The notes under the pieces: generated by a model
Seen by the model: the letters and a program-made list of their open reading frames with translations, nothing else
The model's database searches: none
Told to the model about the DNA's origin: nothing
Origin: Diphasiastrum complanatum
Lineage: Eukaryota > Streptophyta > Lycopodiopsida > Lycopodiales > Lycopodiaceae
Length of the DNA stretch: 64,000 nucleotides
Reading direction: 5' to 3'
NCBI GenBank assembly: GCA_029204225.1
Contig: CM055104.1
Span: 28,402,253-28,466,252 of the forward strand
Shown here: positions 35,201 through 50,200 of the stretch, one piece after another
How positions within the stretch are numbered: position 1 is the stretch's first letter
Layout: each line of letters opens with the position of its first letter
Made by a program: the position numbers and the translations under genes

Positions 35201-38200
35201 CAAGATAGCCCCATGCCTCTCCGGTACATACTAGAAAGACAAGCTGTGGAGGATCAGATGTTAAAAACAAATTCAGCACATAAACTGTCTGACATGTAAC
35301 AATCACGTCAAGGCCCAAGATGGTGCATCATTGTGTTCCTTCAGGTACAACATTTTGCAGAGCAACTACAAGATTGAAAGGCTGAACAGAGAATACTTGG
35401 TATGCACTCACAAACACATTCACCAATGCACATTAATTATGCAATTTGTACACAGCTGAGGCAAGCATAATTACATAAAGAAAGTCACCTGTGTCACTAT
35501 TACAAAGGAAGAGCTATGAGTCTATTCCGTGAACTGTGTTTATGGCACGTCTGAACAAAGCCTTAAACTGTAGTTTGGTAGTTACTCATCTAAACCTTAG
35601 GTTCTCATATGTACTTCATTCTGAATTGATATCGCTCTTGAGAGCATTATGATTACTGTTGAAACTCTGATGTGTAATTACATTACACAAGGCAATACAT
35701 CAACCTCTTCTACTTTTCCTTAATGTAAGCAACTAGGCAAGGGCAATTTTATCTAAGTTTAATGTCAATCTGGATTTTCCTTAGCCAATGTCCGGAGCAT
35801 TTTATCGTGACAACACCATGAATCATGGATCTTAATGAGATGATTAGAAAATACTTTGCAGGAACGATAATCAGGTTTTCTTTCATAGTAGATTGAATGA
35901 TATCAATGCCTTAGCATGCTCATTCATTCACTTCTGTGATATATTTATTCTCAAAACACTTAAATTAGCACTTCCATGGGTCAAAATCCTTGAAAAAAAT
36001 CTCTAGAAGTAAAACATGTAAAACTTGCTTGAAACATGTGACTTTCAAACTTTAAGAGTAGGTCACTGTAGAGGACTCAGCTTAAGTTAGGATTTGGTGT
36101 TGTCTGAGGAGAAAACTGTGATTTTATCTACAACCTGATGCCGCACCTTCACTCACTTACTATAGTCATCTTTAGTTTGTTTTTCCTTCGGCAAAACCTG
36201 TAAATTGTTTTCCCTACAACTTACAAAGTAGTACTCCAACTTCGCTCACAAACTATGACAATATTTTGAGAAAATTGGTCCAAAATGAACAATTGAAGTC
36301 AAATATTACATAAGGTTGTATATGACAGATGCCATAGAAATCAGTCATGCAATAACTTACGTAAGGCTGGAAAACAGAAATTGCTTCCTTTCTGCAATAC
36401 CTCACAATAAAAACCAAGGAAATAGATTGAGTTGGACTGCCTTAGAAAACTTCATAAATTTTGAAAAATACTTGCATGCGATCATCCTTACTTGCTTCTG
36501 GAGAGTATCAATACCAGCTGTCATAGATAGTGCATCAACAGCTGCCAACATTGCAATCATCCCCTACAAAAATTTAGCTTGAATAAATAACCTTGTCTTT
36601 GAGCAGTCAAAAAATGATTTGGAACAGACTACTCATGTTGGGATACAGCCTACACCTTTTTGCTCTTTCTGCAGCTTCTTTCAGGAAACATTCAGCTATA
36701 GAGATCAGATCACTGGCAGAATTTATCACTCACAGACAATGGAGAGTCAGCTCCATGTGTTTGGTCACGAAATAATGATGCGGAGTCCATGGATGCAATA
36801 ACTATAATAACAGGCTTGTTCGAGGATGTCGAAGAGACATTGAGAGGAGGAAGAGAGGACCATACGCTGCATTTGCAGTTAGCTGCCAGCATATTAGAAA
36901 TGGGATTTAATTTGAGAAAAGTTAAAACCAAATTACTGAAAGCAAAATCAAAAATAGACATGGATAGAGTTCTTTCCAATTCTTTCTAGGTCACCCATTA
37001 GTTACTTGGCCCCAAAGGCTCAACTCACCTGTATCCTCCTAATGGTAGGCAGGACCGCTCATTGAGGCAGGATTCTGATGTGTGAGTAGCAGATTTTGTT
37101 GTCTAGACCAAAAACAATCAACCTGACTTAGAAAACATCAAAAAATGAGAAAGCATTGTAGCATTCTGAAAATCACAACTGCAAATACGCCAAAAATAAA
37201 ATAAAATAAAAGCTCAATGGTACGGAGTAGAACATAAACCTGCATGACCACATCGAACTCTGCCACATTCAAAGGATATCTTATATTTTGGTTTTCATTT
37301 GTGGCTGCAGCCTTCACTATCCAATACAAAACCAATGTTATGACAAATGGTAACTCTGAAAGCCAGATCCTTAAACTGCACTAAGTGCTAGTAAAAAAGT
37401 GAATACCTCAAACAGGAGTAGTTAAACATCAAGATAGATTCAAAGGAACCTCTCTTCGTTTGAGTACCTCTTGCAAGGCTTGGGTATCATTCTGTGTTAG
37501 AAGAAAGACAGGGAAATTGTAGCGCTGATGTAGTACTCCAGATCCCTTTCATGAAAAGACAAGCTCATATAAGTGACCAAGTCTAAAGCATTCCGTATGG
37601 AAAATAAGAATCATGTACATTGTAGTAGGTCAGCACTTGTTGCACATTTCAACATAAGAACATTTATGGTAATCTGCAAAGCCCTGTCTTCTTATGTTGG
37701 AATACTTATAACATTCTGCGACTGCATAGACCACTTCGGAGATAAGCTCAACAGATGAGCAAGCAAGAAATCAAACTTTGAAGAGCGTGAAATCGATGCA
37801 TGCATTGTAATAGCTTGCAACATAAGATTATTGTTCATCACCCAGAAATTTTAATGAAAAATATTCGTGTCAAATCAATAGAGTAGACATTGCTGAAAAG
37901 GACTCAAACATCTGCACAACCTATACAGATCAAAATTTTCTATAGCTACAACAGTAGCACAAGACAAGCTAAGGATACACGCATCTCTTCGTGAGTGACC
38001 TACGAAATCTTAAAATGCTGAAGTTGGGTACAGCTCACAAACACTTGAAAATGCCCATCGTTTCCATATGCTGCAGTAGGGATGTGCAAAATGCTGTATG
38101 TGTACATCATAGGAAGGAAGAGAATATGGTCTGCTAAATTACTCTCAGCAATTTCACAAGTTAACACAGCAAGATTTTTCTTTTTCTCATTAAAGGTTTT

Positions 38201-41200
38201 ATTTCACCCAGTCTCATCATGACATCTATAAGCTATACATGCGGAACATTACAAAGATATGAGGTAGGGTTGCAGCATATGCATGCCTACATGACTATTA
38301 ACTTATATTTTCAGTTCACTGTGAATCTTTGTTACCATCCACTGCTGTTATTAATCCTTCTTCAAGCAGCTATCAGTAATTATAGTGTCTCGTTACAGCA
38401 GGATCATTCATGAATTTAATGGCTCTCCTCCACTCAAAAATTTTCCATATTGCAATTCTAAACCTTGACCTGGGAGTATCAGCTCAATTCAAAACTAGGA
38501 TCGCTCCAAATCCAAGAGAATCTTGATTCTAGGCAACTATGGCCCTCCTCTGATGATTTTTTGTCACATACATGTGGTTGCCCTTCTTGCCTTGTCTTTA
38601 AATCAAGATAGTCAGCTAACCTGTCCTTTTTAGCTTCATCTTATACACATCTCCGAAGTCCAATAGATGGATTGTGTCAGCTGCTTATTCGTTTCAGGAT
38701 GCTGCAATTTTGCTAGCCTGGTTGATGATTTTACAGTCCACTCTAAAGTTTCATTGTGGCACTGCAATTTGCTGCAGATGTTTCATGTTGCATAGCTTTG
38801 TCCATAACCCCCAGCTAGGAGGTCACATTATTTTGTTTTGGTGCAGAATTTTGAACTGGCTGGTTACATATGACAAGCTTAGAGGTGATGACTCCTAAGT
38901 TTCCCAATGCCTTCATCCCACAGCTTTGGCAACTAAGTTATCTGCATCTCTTTTCGCATTCATCTTTGGAACCTCTGATATTGATACATTCTGGTGCAGA
39001 TTTCTCCTTATATTTCGTTCTTTACACGCCTGACCTTCATGGCACATTCAACTTTGTTCAAAACTGTCACAAAATATTAAGATTGTTGAAAATTCTTTGA
39101 AGTTTGAACAGAGTTCTTGCTTATCCCATCAGTGTTCCTGTCTTGATTGGTTTGGTCATCAACAATCAAGGGCAATGTTACCACCATACTCCTGTATGTC
39201 AAGTACTTGAAGTATGCCAAAGTTTGTCGTACTTGTATGTCCCGCAAAATACACTGCAACAGGAATAATTACGTACAGGATGCACAATATACAGCACCAT
39301 AACTTTCAGCATATATCAGCCATTGTCTACCCAGCTCCCTGTTCATCTAGCCAGCACCCACCATTTAAACTACACTTGATACTACTTTTGAACATACTCT
39401 ATTGAGAAAACCTGCCTTGGTTAAGTGGCATAAACGGTTGCCCAGATGAGAGATTCAAACCCAGTGCGTGAGTCTTCTTGTCAGCACGAATGCGGTTGCA
39501 CTGACAAGGCCTGGATTTTTTGAGTTTTTTTTACTGATATTCACCTACTGCACACGGCACGGGCACCATGTGTACCTGCCCGTATAGGTATGTATAGTGC
39601 GTGTACAGGCTGGTATCCATAGCAACAAGGATAATACCATCTACATCCCTTGTACAAGTGCGTAAAACTTTAACAGACAAATGCATGTCAATGATAGACC
39701 AAGAAGAAAGACAGATGAAAAATGTGGAAAATATGACCAACTTTCTCAGCAATCATTCTAAGGATATTGAAAATTTGTGGCCTCTTTAAGAAAGACTGTA
39801 GAACTTCATTGAAGAAAATCTGACTAAACAACAAATATTAAAAAGGGAAAATGATCATTCATCAAGATTCAGATAAAATGCCTCAAGGTCTTGAATGAAT
39901 AGTGAGTGTGCTAGACGTACCAATGGATTCCAAGCATAACTTTTGTCCTGATATGGAGCAAACTCTCGTTGAGGAAACTCTCCATCTGCCAGAAGTGACA
40001 TGTCAGTGCTAAACCCAAAACATTAGACATTGCAAATTACAAAACCGGGCACATTGGAGTGTCAGAATTGGTGATACAAATTCTAGATGGAGTTACTAGT
40101 CCTACTAGCACTCACACAAAACCAAGCATAGAGAGAATTCAGATCATAGGAGAATTGAGCAATTGCTCTAGCTCATTGAATTGAATGGAATTATTGTGGT
40201 GGGGTGCCAGCCTTCTTAAATAGTTTCTCTAATGATTGATAAAAGCTAATGAGCCTAAAGTAAATAGCAAAAGACAAAAAGCTAATTGCTATAATTACTA
40301 CCTATATTGGGTAAACACCCAAGATGAGTTTCTAAGTGATAAAAGCAAATCCTATTCTAGTAGTAGTGCACCCAACTATATGCATGACTAAAAAACGAAT
40401 TTACTATAAATAGTAATGACCCTAAACTATGACTTACTATAAATAGTAATGGCCCCTAAAAATAGCACGCAGGCATGGCCAAACTATCATTAAGGGGTGT
40501 CAAATAAACATTAATTTCTAACACTCCCCCTTAATGTTTACTTTGTTATCTATTACTCTTTGCCAAGACCTTTGGTAAAGATATCTGCAACTTGCTCTTC
40601 CGTAGGGCAATAGATAAGCTCCACTTCATTACTTTGAATTTTCTCTCTGATGAAGTGTTGTTGTACTTCAATATGCTTTGTCCTGCTGTGAAAAACTGGA
40701 TTTTTCGCCAATTTAATACAACTCTGATTGTCACATTGTGAAGTACCGTAGGTGAATCTTGTACCATACGTAGATCATGTAGAATCCTTCGCAACCATAT
40801 TGCTTCACATGTTGCACTCGTAGTAGCTCGATATTCTACTTCTGTAGATGATAAAGCAATAGTATGTTGCTTCTTTGAACTCCAAGAGATAGCACCAGAA
40901 CCAAGACTAAAAACATAACCTGTAGTAGATCTTCGGTCTTCCGCATCTCCAGCCCAATCAGCATCCACATATCCCTGTAACTTCAAAACATCCTGTCTAC
41001 CATAGAGAATACCAAATCTCAAAGTGCCCTGGATATATCTGAGTATTCGCTAAGCAGCTTTCCAATGAATCTGCTTAGGCTTAGCCATAAACTGACTAAC
41101 CATACTCACAACATAAGCAATATTTGGTCTTGTAGTAGTTAGATAGATTAAGCTTCCAACAAGCTTTCTATATAACGTCTCATCTACATCCTGATCTTCT

Positions 41201-44200
41201 TCAGCTTTAGTAAGCTTACATCCACTATCATATGGTGTAGAAATAGGCTTGCACTCTGACATATTGAACTTTTCAAGAATTTCATGAGCATACTTAGATT
41301 GAGAAATGAATAGTCCTTGTGCTACTCTCCATACCTCAATCCCAAGAAAATATTGTAGTGAACCAAGATCTTTCATATCAAATTCTGATGAGAGATCTTT
41401 CTTGATTCCCTGAATCATACTATGATCTGATCCTGTAATAATAAGGTCATCCACATACATCACTACAATAACTATATGATTATTTCTGACCAAAACATAA
41501 AGTGTATGCTCCGAACTACTTCTCTGAAAGCCAAGCTCCTCAAAGTACGTGTCAATCCGGTGCAAAAGTTTCCTCATAGTCAATCCCTTCCTGTTGAGCA
41601 TAACCTTTTTCCACCAATCTTGCCTTATGTTTATCTATAGAACCATCTGATTTGTACTTAGTCCTATAGACCCACTTGCATCCAATAGCCTTTTTACCTG
41701 TAGGTAGCTGAACAAGTCTCCAAGTCTTGTTCTTCATGATTGAGTCGTACTCCTCATCCATAGCTTTCCTCCAAATATCCTCTTTTTCAGCCTCTCTGAA
41801 AGTAGATGGATCCTTGGTCTCTAATACTGTGGCCATATATGCAAAATGTACATCCCCATCTTCATGATGATCCTCTTGTCGATCTTGATCTTCATGTTGC
41901 TTTTCAAGTCTAGTTGATCTCCTAGTTCCATGTGTACTGGACTCTCCCTGTTCCATAATAACACTATCCTTGATAGTTTCATAGTACCACCTAGGCAATC
42001 TTCTAGCTTCTGATGTAGGATGCTTCCTGCTTCGTGAAGTAGGAGGTGAATAAGTATCCCATATACTTGACCTCTCCTTCCTCTTTCCTATCTCGACCAA
42101 AGACACTTTAGGTTCTTGAATTGGCGTAGGCGATACATGTGTCGATTTAGGTTCCTGTAATAACTCGTCACATAATATAGGGATTCCACCATCTTGATTT
42201 TTATCAAAATATATCTCTATATCTTTATGAGTTGCCTCCTCATCAAAGATGACATCCCTACTTATGATTATTTTCTTACCCTCCAAGTCATATAACCTAT
42301 ATCCCTTCTCTTGATTATCATAACCAAGAAATAAACACTTGGTCGCCTTAGAATCCAATTTGGTCCTTGAATCCTTAGGTATGTGAGAATAAGCAATACT
42401 TCCAAACACACTCAAATGACTTACATCTGGCTTCCGACCCGTGTAAGCGTCCTCTGGAGTTCGATTCTCTACAACCTTTGTGGGACTTTGATTCAAAAGA
42501 TAAACCGACGTCTTAACTGCTTCACCCCAAAACATATTTGGAAGATTTTTACTCTTGAGCATACTCCTCGCAATTTCCACTATGGACCAATTCTTTCTTT
42601 CCACAACTCCATTTTGTAGAGGCGTGTCTGTATTTGCAAATTGTCTCTTTATACCATGATCCTTGCAAAACACCTGAAATTCCGAAGAAAGATACTCTCC
42701 CCCTTTGTCCGAGCGAAGTATCTTAATTTGTCTATCTGTTTCTTTCTCCACTTGTGTCTTAAACCATGTGAAATATTTGAAAGCTTCACCCTCATTCTTC
42801 AGAAGATAGATCCATGTCTTCCTAGAATAGTCATCCACAAACACCATAAAGTAACTTGCTCCCCCATAAGATTGAGTCTTCATAGGAACACACAAATCTG
42901 TATGAACAAGCTCTACAACATTTTTCGCTCTGAATGTACCGGGCGAAAATTTCTTTATATGATGCTTGCCTAAGACACAGCCTTCACAAACCTTGTGATC
43001 AGAAACGACTTGAGGTAGACCTGTAACCATGTTAAATTTCCTCAAGACTTGTAGACTTTTGTAATTCAAATGTCCATACCTCTCGTGCCATAACTTACTC
43101 AATGATTCAGTATCCGCAACACTTGCATGATGATCCACCACCTGAGCTTGAAGTTTATACAACCGCCCTGCAAGTATGCCCTCAGCTACTACTTCATCAT
43201 TTTTCCTCTTGATGAGACACCGTTGTTCATCAAATTGCACCCACTATGTGTTGCTTTGCAATAGCTGATACTGAGAGCAAGTTTTTCTTTATTCCTGGTA
43301 CATAAAGCACATCCTTTATGTTTCCAATCTTCCCTGAAGGTAGTTGTACTTGTACTTTTCCAACTCCCTTTATATCATGTGTAGTTGTCTCCCAACTTCA
43401 CATTTGACCTATCATCTAATTTTTGAAAATTAGATAGCCAGTCTCGCCTAGGTGTCATGTGCTTAGAAGCTCTTGAATCAATAAACCAATAGTCTTCTTC
43501 CTTCGAGAAGGCACTACCAAAAGATGTCGATGCCGAAAACAACTCATAGTCTTCAAGATCTAAAGCACTCAATTTTGCATTAGAAGTTTCTTCTTCTTCA
43601 ACAAAATTTCCATCCTGCTTTTTCTTGAACTTGCTGTGCCAACACTCCTTTGAATAATGTCCTAATTTTCCGCAAATGAAGCAGTTTCCTTTTCGAACCA
43701 CTTTCTTTCCATCTTCTGACTGATTTGATTGATTCTCCTCCACATCTTGCTGCTTTTTCTTCTTCTTCTTCCCCTACGTTTCTGATACACCCGCAACTCT
43801 CTGTCAATAGTAGGAGGTATCTCAACACCTGTGACGATCTCCCAATATTCTCTGTCTTGGAGAATATTTTGCATCTTGAACTTCCATATACTGTAGTTTG
43901 TTCCATCTAGCTTGCTAGACTCCGGTAACACAGCGTCGTTCAATCCTGCCATAATACTGATCCGTAACAAATCTCAACAACCTGAATTTAGCAGATCTGT
44001 CCAGAAACAGCCTTCTCTCAATATCACCTGCCCTGATTCAGACCTGTCCTAGATATCACCTGTCCCAGGTATTGCCTGTCTGAGTCTGCACCTGCTCAGT
44101 TACCACCTGCACCAGGTACCGCCTTCCTTAGCTGCTGCTGTCCGGGCCTGCACCAGGTCCACCTACCTTAGATGTTGCCTGTCCGGGCCTGCACCAGGTC

Positions 44201-47200
44201 CACCTACCTCAGATGCTGCCTGCCGGGCCTGCACCAGATCCTGCTGCCCTCAGAAGTGCCTGCCCCAGCTACTGCTGCCCTCGGAAGTGCCTGCACTAGG
44301 TACTGCTGCCCTCAGACATGCCTGTTTAGATGTGCATGCACCTAAAAAACACCTGTTCAGATCTGCCTGTCTCAGAAGTCACCTGTTCAGATACTACCTT
44401 CCTCAGATGTGACCTGCACCAGAAAACTAGCAAACAACCAGAAAAATTCTGATTCAGATCTGTCGACAACCAGTAACTTTCCGTCAATCTTCTCCTAGAA
44501 GATTCCCGTTGTTTTCCTAACAACGTTGACTCCACATGCAGCTTCAGCTCCTCCAATCTAATTGCACACCTGCAAATACAAACTCTCTCTCTCACCAAAG
44601 AGCCTGCTCTGATACCATGTCAGAATTTGTAATACAAATTCTAGATGGAGTTACTAGTCCTACTAGCACTCACACAAAACCAAGCATAGAGAGAATTCAG
44701 GAGAATTGAGCAATTGCTCTAGCTCATTGAATCGAATGGAATAATTGTGGTGGGGCGCCAGCCTTCTTAAATAGTTTCTTTAATGATTGATAAAAGCTAA
44801 TGAGCCTAAAGTAAATAGCAAAAAACAAAAAGCTAATTGCTATAATTACTACCTATATTGGGTAAACACCCAAGATGAGTTTCCAAGTGATAAAAGCAAA
44901 TCCTATTCTAGTAGTAGTGCACCCACCTATATGCATGACTAAAAAACGAATTTACTATAAATAGTAATGACCCTAAAATATGACTTACTATAAATAGTAT
45001 GGCCCCTAAAAATAGCACGCAGGCATGGCCAAACTATCATTAAGGGGTGTCAAATAAACATTAATTTCTAACATGGAGTAGGTGCAGAAGGGAGCATGTA
45101 CCTGGACTTCCTTTCGTTCCATTGTTTCTTTCAAGAACGAACTCAACGAGGATACCTGCCACATATTCTGCAAATGAAGGTTCCTCGAAGGACCTACCAT
45201 CATCAATGAATGGACTGCCAATTAGTTGCACTGTATTGCTTATGAATGCAGCTGCTTTCCCTCACAAGCCATGAGAGAAAAAGCTGAATTGGCAGGGCCG
45301 AGAATTCAGCCTTTGTAAAAACTAACCTTTGTAAGAACTTTAGCAGCAGCATATATGGCAAGAGGACAGCTGTTGGTCTTGTTAGCTTGAAAGAAAGGCT
45401 TGTCACCCTTTTAATAGGAGCAATTACTGTTTTTGATCCTGGATCTGCAGCCCAAGCAAATACAGTTCTCAAGACAAAAATCATGATATGAACATCAAAC
45501 ATAGCTCCAGATTCTTAACTTTATGCCACTAAAGCCCTGGCTACAGTAGTCACAAGTTAGCCCAGCTTGCAACATATCAAGACACTTGGAAGCTGAAAAA
45601 TAGCAGAACAAAGTCATGAACAAGTGATCAGGTACAAAGAAAGAGATGACTGAAGTTAAAAACAACCACACCTAAGAAAATACAAGACTCACGGTTGGCA
45701 AGACTACCAGTCCATAATAACCAATAGAAGCTCAGTAAACAAAAAAATTGCATGCATTTCAGTGAGGATACAGAAAGATATACACCTCCCAGTCATGCGG
45801 TAAGAGAAATCAAATTGAGGAGCTATTACAGCAGACACAAAGGAAGACATGTCACACTGTCCAAACTCTAGAGATTCATTCTGCGCATGTACTATATTTT
45901 ACAGCTTCTTGATTAAAAAAAAAGTGATTGTAAACCTTTCTAAAATTGGATTGATTCAAAAGCCATAACACCAATGTGGCAAAATTTTAAACCGCACTGG
46001 CACTATTCATTCAAACAAGCATGGTAGATGTTGAAGCCTGAAGATTTTCTTTGAACAAGAACAAGTCCTTTAAATAATCAGTGAGTTGGGTGAAGTTCGA
46101 ATGATAAGCCAAGGTCAGTTGTCATATTGATCTATTTTTGTCAAAAAAGTACTCTTTTTTGCAAAAATAACAGTATCACTCTTGATCCTTCGCCAGAACC
46201 TTCGCCGACTTTTTTGAGGATTCCAAATATAGTATTCTATCGTTTTTGAGTTCGGCAAAGGTTAGATCTATCAGGATATCCAAATATTCTATTTAATCCT
46301 CATCAAGCTGCAAAAAATTCTTGTTCGCCAGAAAGAACCTTCGCTAGTTCTACCCTAGCCTTATCAGTACCAATATACCTATTGTCAATTAGGCGAAGCT
46401 TAATTTTACCAGATTTGTCAGAAACAGCCAGATAAGTGATTTTTACCCAAAATAGCAGTGAAAGAACCCTCGCCAAGGTAACCTTCGCCAATACTATTTT
46501 CGAGTTTTGATCTATCAGATCTAGCTGCTATCAAATTTCTGGAACATTCTGTTTGATTGAAAAATCTAGACCCAATCTCATTGTTTAAGTTATTTACAAA
46601 GATGTCTGAAATAGGGGATGAACGTGAGCCACTTGAACCATTCGTCGCTCCACAACTTATTGTTAGAAGGTCACCTCGTCTAGATATACCAAAGTTGAAA
46701 GTATAATGGGTTATCTGATCCAGTCAGATTTCTCAAGATCTTTTCTGAATCATGTGAGGTTTATGGCGAAGTTTTCCCACAAGATAAACTTAAGCTATTT
46801 CCTACGGCCTTATTGGAGCCGCACAAGATTGGTTTTATAACCAAGATGAGACTGAACGTATGGATTGGGAGGTGGTTAAAGCTGGCCTAATCACAAGATT
46901 CAAACCTAGAAAATTTATAAAAGATCCTTTTCTACTTTTAAGTAAAATCTAAATGGGAAAGAGAAAAATTGTGCAAGATTATATTGAACGAGTGATCCAG
47001 AATTAAGCAATAATGATGCCATGATCATGTGGTTTTTAGTAGGTCTACCTAAAAGGATTAGACGCGAGCTTAGATGCCGAACTGATTATGTGTCCTTACA
47101 ACATGCTATGGACGATGCAATACAAGAGGAGGATGAAGATTCAGATGATGAACCAAATATTGGAATGCTGCCATATACAGCAGGGCAAACTACCACAACA

Positions 47201-50200
47201 TCCACCACTATTGCATCCACGAATATCAATGCAATAGCAGAGTTGATAATTAACGAATTCGAAAAACTGGTCAAAAGCAGCAGATGCAGTTGGAAAAGAT
47301 GCAGTCACAGTTCGATGAGAAGATGAAAGCATTGGAAGAGTAGCAAGAAAAGAGTGCCAAAGCAGGAGAAAAGTTTGCTAAGACATATCCTAGTCGAGAA
47401 AATGTTCGGTGTACAATCTGTGCAAGAAATCACACCATAAATGAGTGTCCAACAATGACATCTGTGCAACTCTACTGGACACGAAACAACTTTTTGCTTG
47501 TTTAATCCTCGGATTATCCAGCCAAAATACGCTAAGCTTCAATATCAGGAACCTACTACCTGGAAGGGACCTAATGCTAAGAACCAGGCCCAAAACTTTG
47601 GCCTTGGATTTCCTGAACGACTAGCTTTGCCAGCTACACCAGCATAACATGCTCCTCTTGTGAATCTAATGGAACCAGACTATGCAGTTGGTAATGAGCA
47701 ATGGAATTACAATACCGATCAAGATATTGGTTCTTCAGAACAATATGCTATCTATGTTGCTACGCAACAACAACAGGCTAGACAATGGATCAGAGCACCA
47801 CTTGGATGCTTTGCATGTGGCGAAAATCATAGAGTTGCAGAATGTCCTAACAAAGGAAAGTTTATCCCATTCTGTCGGGAATGCGGTTATGAACATTGTT
47901 ACAAGGACTGTCCAGCAAGACCAAAACCACCGCCAGTAACTGCTCCATCGGATTTGATTACAATCAAGCAAAGACTAGCAGCTCAGCCTACTGAACCAAG
48001 TGTACCATTGATGGTTGTTACCAGAGCTTAGAAGCAAAAAGAAGTTCCAGTTGATCCAGCACCTGTTGAATCAGTGCCATCTACTAATATACCTACTGCA
48101 TCAGAGGTGTATCCGAATCTCAACTCAGAAAAGACGAAATACCAAAACATGAGGCAGTGGATTAAACAAATGCAAGAAGAAGAGGCCTTGGAAGCCGCTA
48201 AAGCTGCAGTCGAAGTACATAATCCACGAACAAATGTTAATACTCAGTTGCATTATCATGAAGAACCCTTCAAGATGACAGAACCTGAAGCGCTGCAAAC
48301 AGAACTGATCGTGAATATTATATCTAGCAAGATGGATATTACATTGGGAGAATTTCTTAAGTTGGTGAACCAACAATTCATCAAGAGCCACTATTTTGTG
48401 CTGGGTTTAAAGAATCAAACAAAGTACTAAATGTAGGGGCAACTTGGGAAAGTGAGCAAAGAAACATCACCCTGCCAATACAACACAGACAGTTTGGTAA
48501 AGAGGCAGCCGTGATAGATGGAGGTTCAGGACTAATCTGATTTCACAAAGCTATGTGCCAAATGGGGCCTTACAAGGATGCCTGCAACTTTTGCTATCAA
48601 GCTAGTTGATCAAACGACAGTCCGTCCTAAGGGCATATTATAAGACATACTTGTCAAGATTGCTGGAGTTCAATTTGTCATTACTTTTGTAGTAATGGAC
48701 TTACCTGACGCACCAAACGTTTATCGTGTTTTACTAGGACGTCCAACTAGAACTCAGCCTATGAATCTTGCTAAACCAGGAGAACAAGAGAAGATTGTTC
48801 AAGTTGGAACACAACTTACCCTAGAACAATTTCAAGCGTTGAGGAAGTTCTTGATTAAATATCAAGATTGTTTTGCTTGGACATATAAGGATCTAAAAGG
48901 GATTCCGACATCAGTGATTGAGCATACAATACCCTTGATACCTGATGTAGTTCCAAAAGTGACAAGATTTTATCGTTGTAATCCGAATGTTACTGATCTT
49001 ATCAAGGAGTTACAAAGATTACTTGAAGCAGATTTTATTTACGAAATTGAGCATACTGAATGGGTTTCGCCAATTGTTGTCGATCCTAAGAAGAATGGGA
49101 AGATGAGAATTTGTGTGAATCTCAAAGCCTTGAACAAAGTGACGCGGAAGGATCACTTTCCGTTACCCTTTACAAAAAGCATATTGGACTGCCTTGCTGG
49201 AGCGGAAGCCTACAGTTTTTTGGATGGATTCAGTGGTTATAACCAAGTTAAAATCGCACTTGCGGATTGACATAAAATAGCTTTTGCAACAAAATGGGGA
49301 ACATATGCTTATAAAATTATGTCATTTGGACTTTGTTATGCACCTAGTTCATTTCAAAGAGTGATGCTTCAAAGACTATTTGCAGAAATTCCTTAAAATT
49401 CACTTGGATGATCTTGGAGTCCATAGTGCCGATACAAACCATCTGGATCGTTTGGAAAAAGTATTTGAACGTTGACGCAAGTATCAAAACTCCTTAAATC
49501 CAGAAAAGTGTCAGATTTGGGTTACTCATGGAGTTGTTCTTGGACATGTGATATCAAGACATGGCATTTCTACGGATTATTCCAAAATCAAAGTCATTGT
49601 GGAGCTACCGCCACCAGGAATAATTCGAGGAGTTTATATTTTCATGGGTCATGCAAACTATTATCGGATATTCATTTTATTCGTTTCGGACTTAGCACGA
49701 CCTATACATAAGTTGAACATTATACCTATTTGGACAACTGAGGCGTTGGAAGCATTTGAGATATTGAAAAAAGCTTTAGCTTCTGCACCAATTCTACGAG
49801 CTTCAAACTGGACAATTGAATTTCATGTTCATACTGATGCATCAAAATATGCTATTGGATCAGTTTTGATGCAGCCAGGAGAATACAAGAAAGACTATCC
49901 TATCAGATTTGCTAGTCGACAACTTACTGATCCTGAGAAAAATTACTCTACAACAAAACGAAAAGTGTTGGCCATGGTATTTTCAGTGAAGAAATTTCGA
50001 CATTATCTAAAGGCGACACATTTTGCATTTTATACCGACCATCAACCATTGCTTTATCTAGTAAACAAGACATGCAGTTGTTGAATATTTGATGTTAGGT
50101 CAACCTAACGACTCTCTTACAAAAGTTCAAAAGAAACAATTGATTGGGCACAACCTTATCAATTGATTGCAGGCCAATTGTATCGTCGTGGAACGAATGA

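Larger units (their letters stand above)
40060..45073 (-). mobile_element. Copia C: near full-length element (5014 bp), gag and RT deleted
   Basis: LTRs at 40060-40523 (464 bp) and 44618-45073 (456 bp), inner PBS TGGTATCAGAGCAGGCTC next to 44617, purine tract AAGGGGGAG next to 40524. Target duplication TGGAG (40055-40059, 45074-45078). Domains on the minus strand: gag start, nucleocapsid, protease, integrase, RT, RNase H. Most of gag and the central part of RT are deleted. LTRs differ by an 8-bp indel and several substitutions. It is inserted in nicastrin intron 4, same sense, 28 bp after the exon 4 donor. Without it that intron would be 97 bp. Confidence 0.95.

Noticed and set aside
36316-36989. 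Plus-strand ORFs across nicastrin exons 9-10
   Set aside because: Antisense shadows of the exons; the minus-strand exons have matching splice sites and family motifs.
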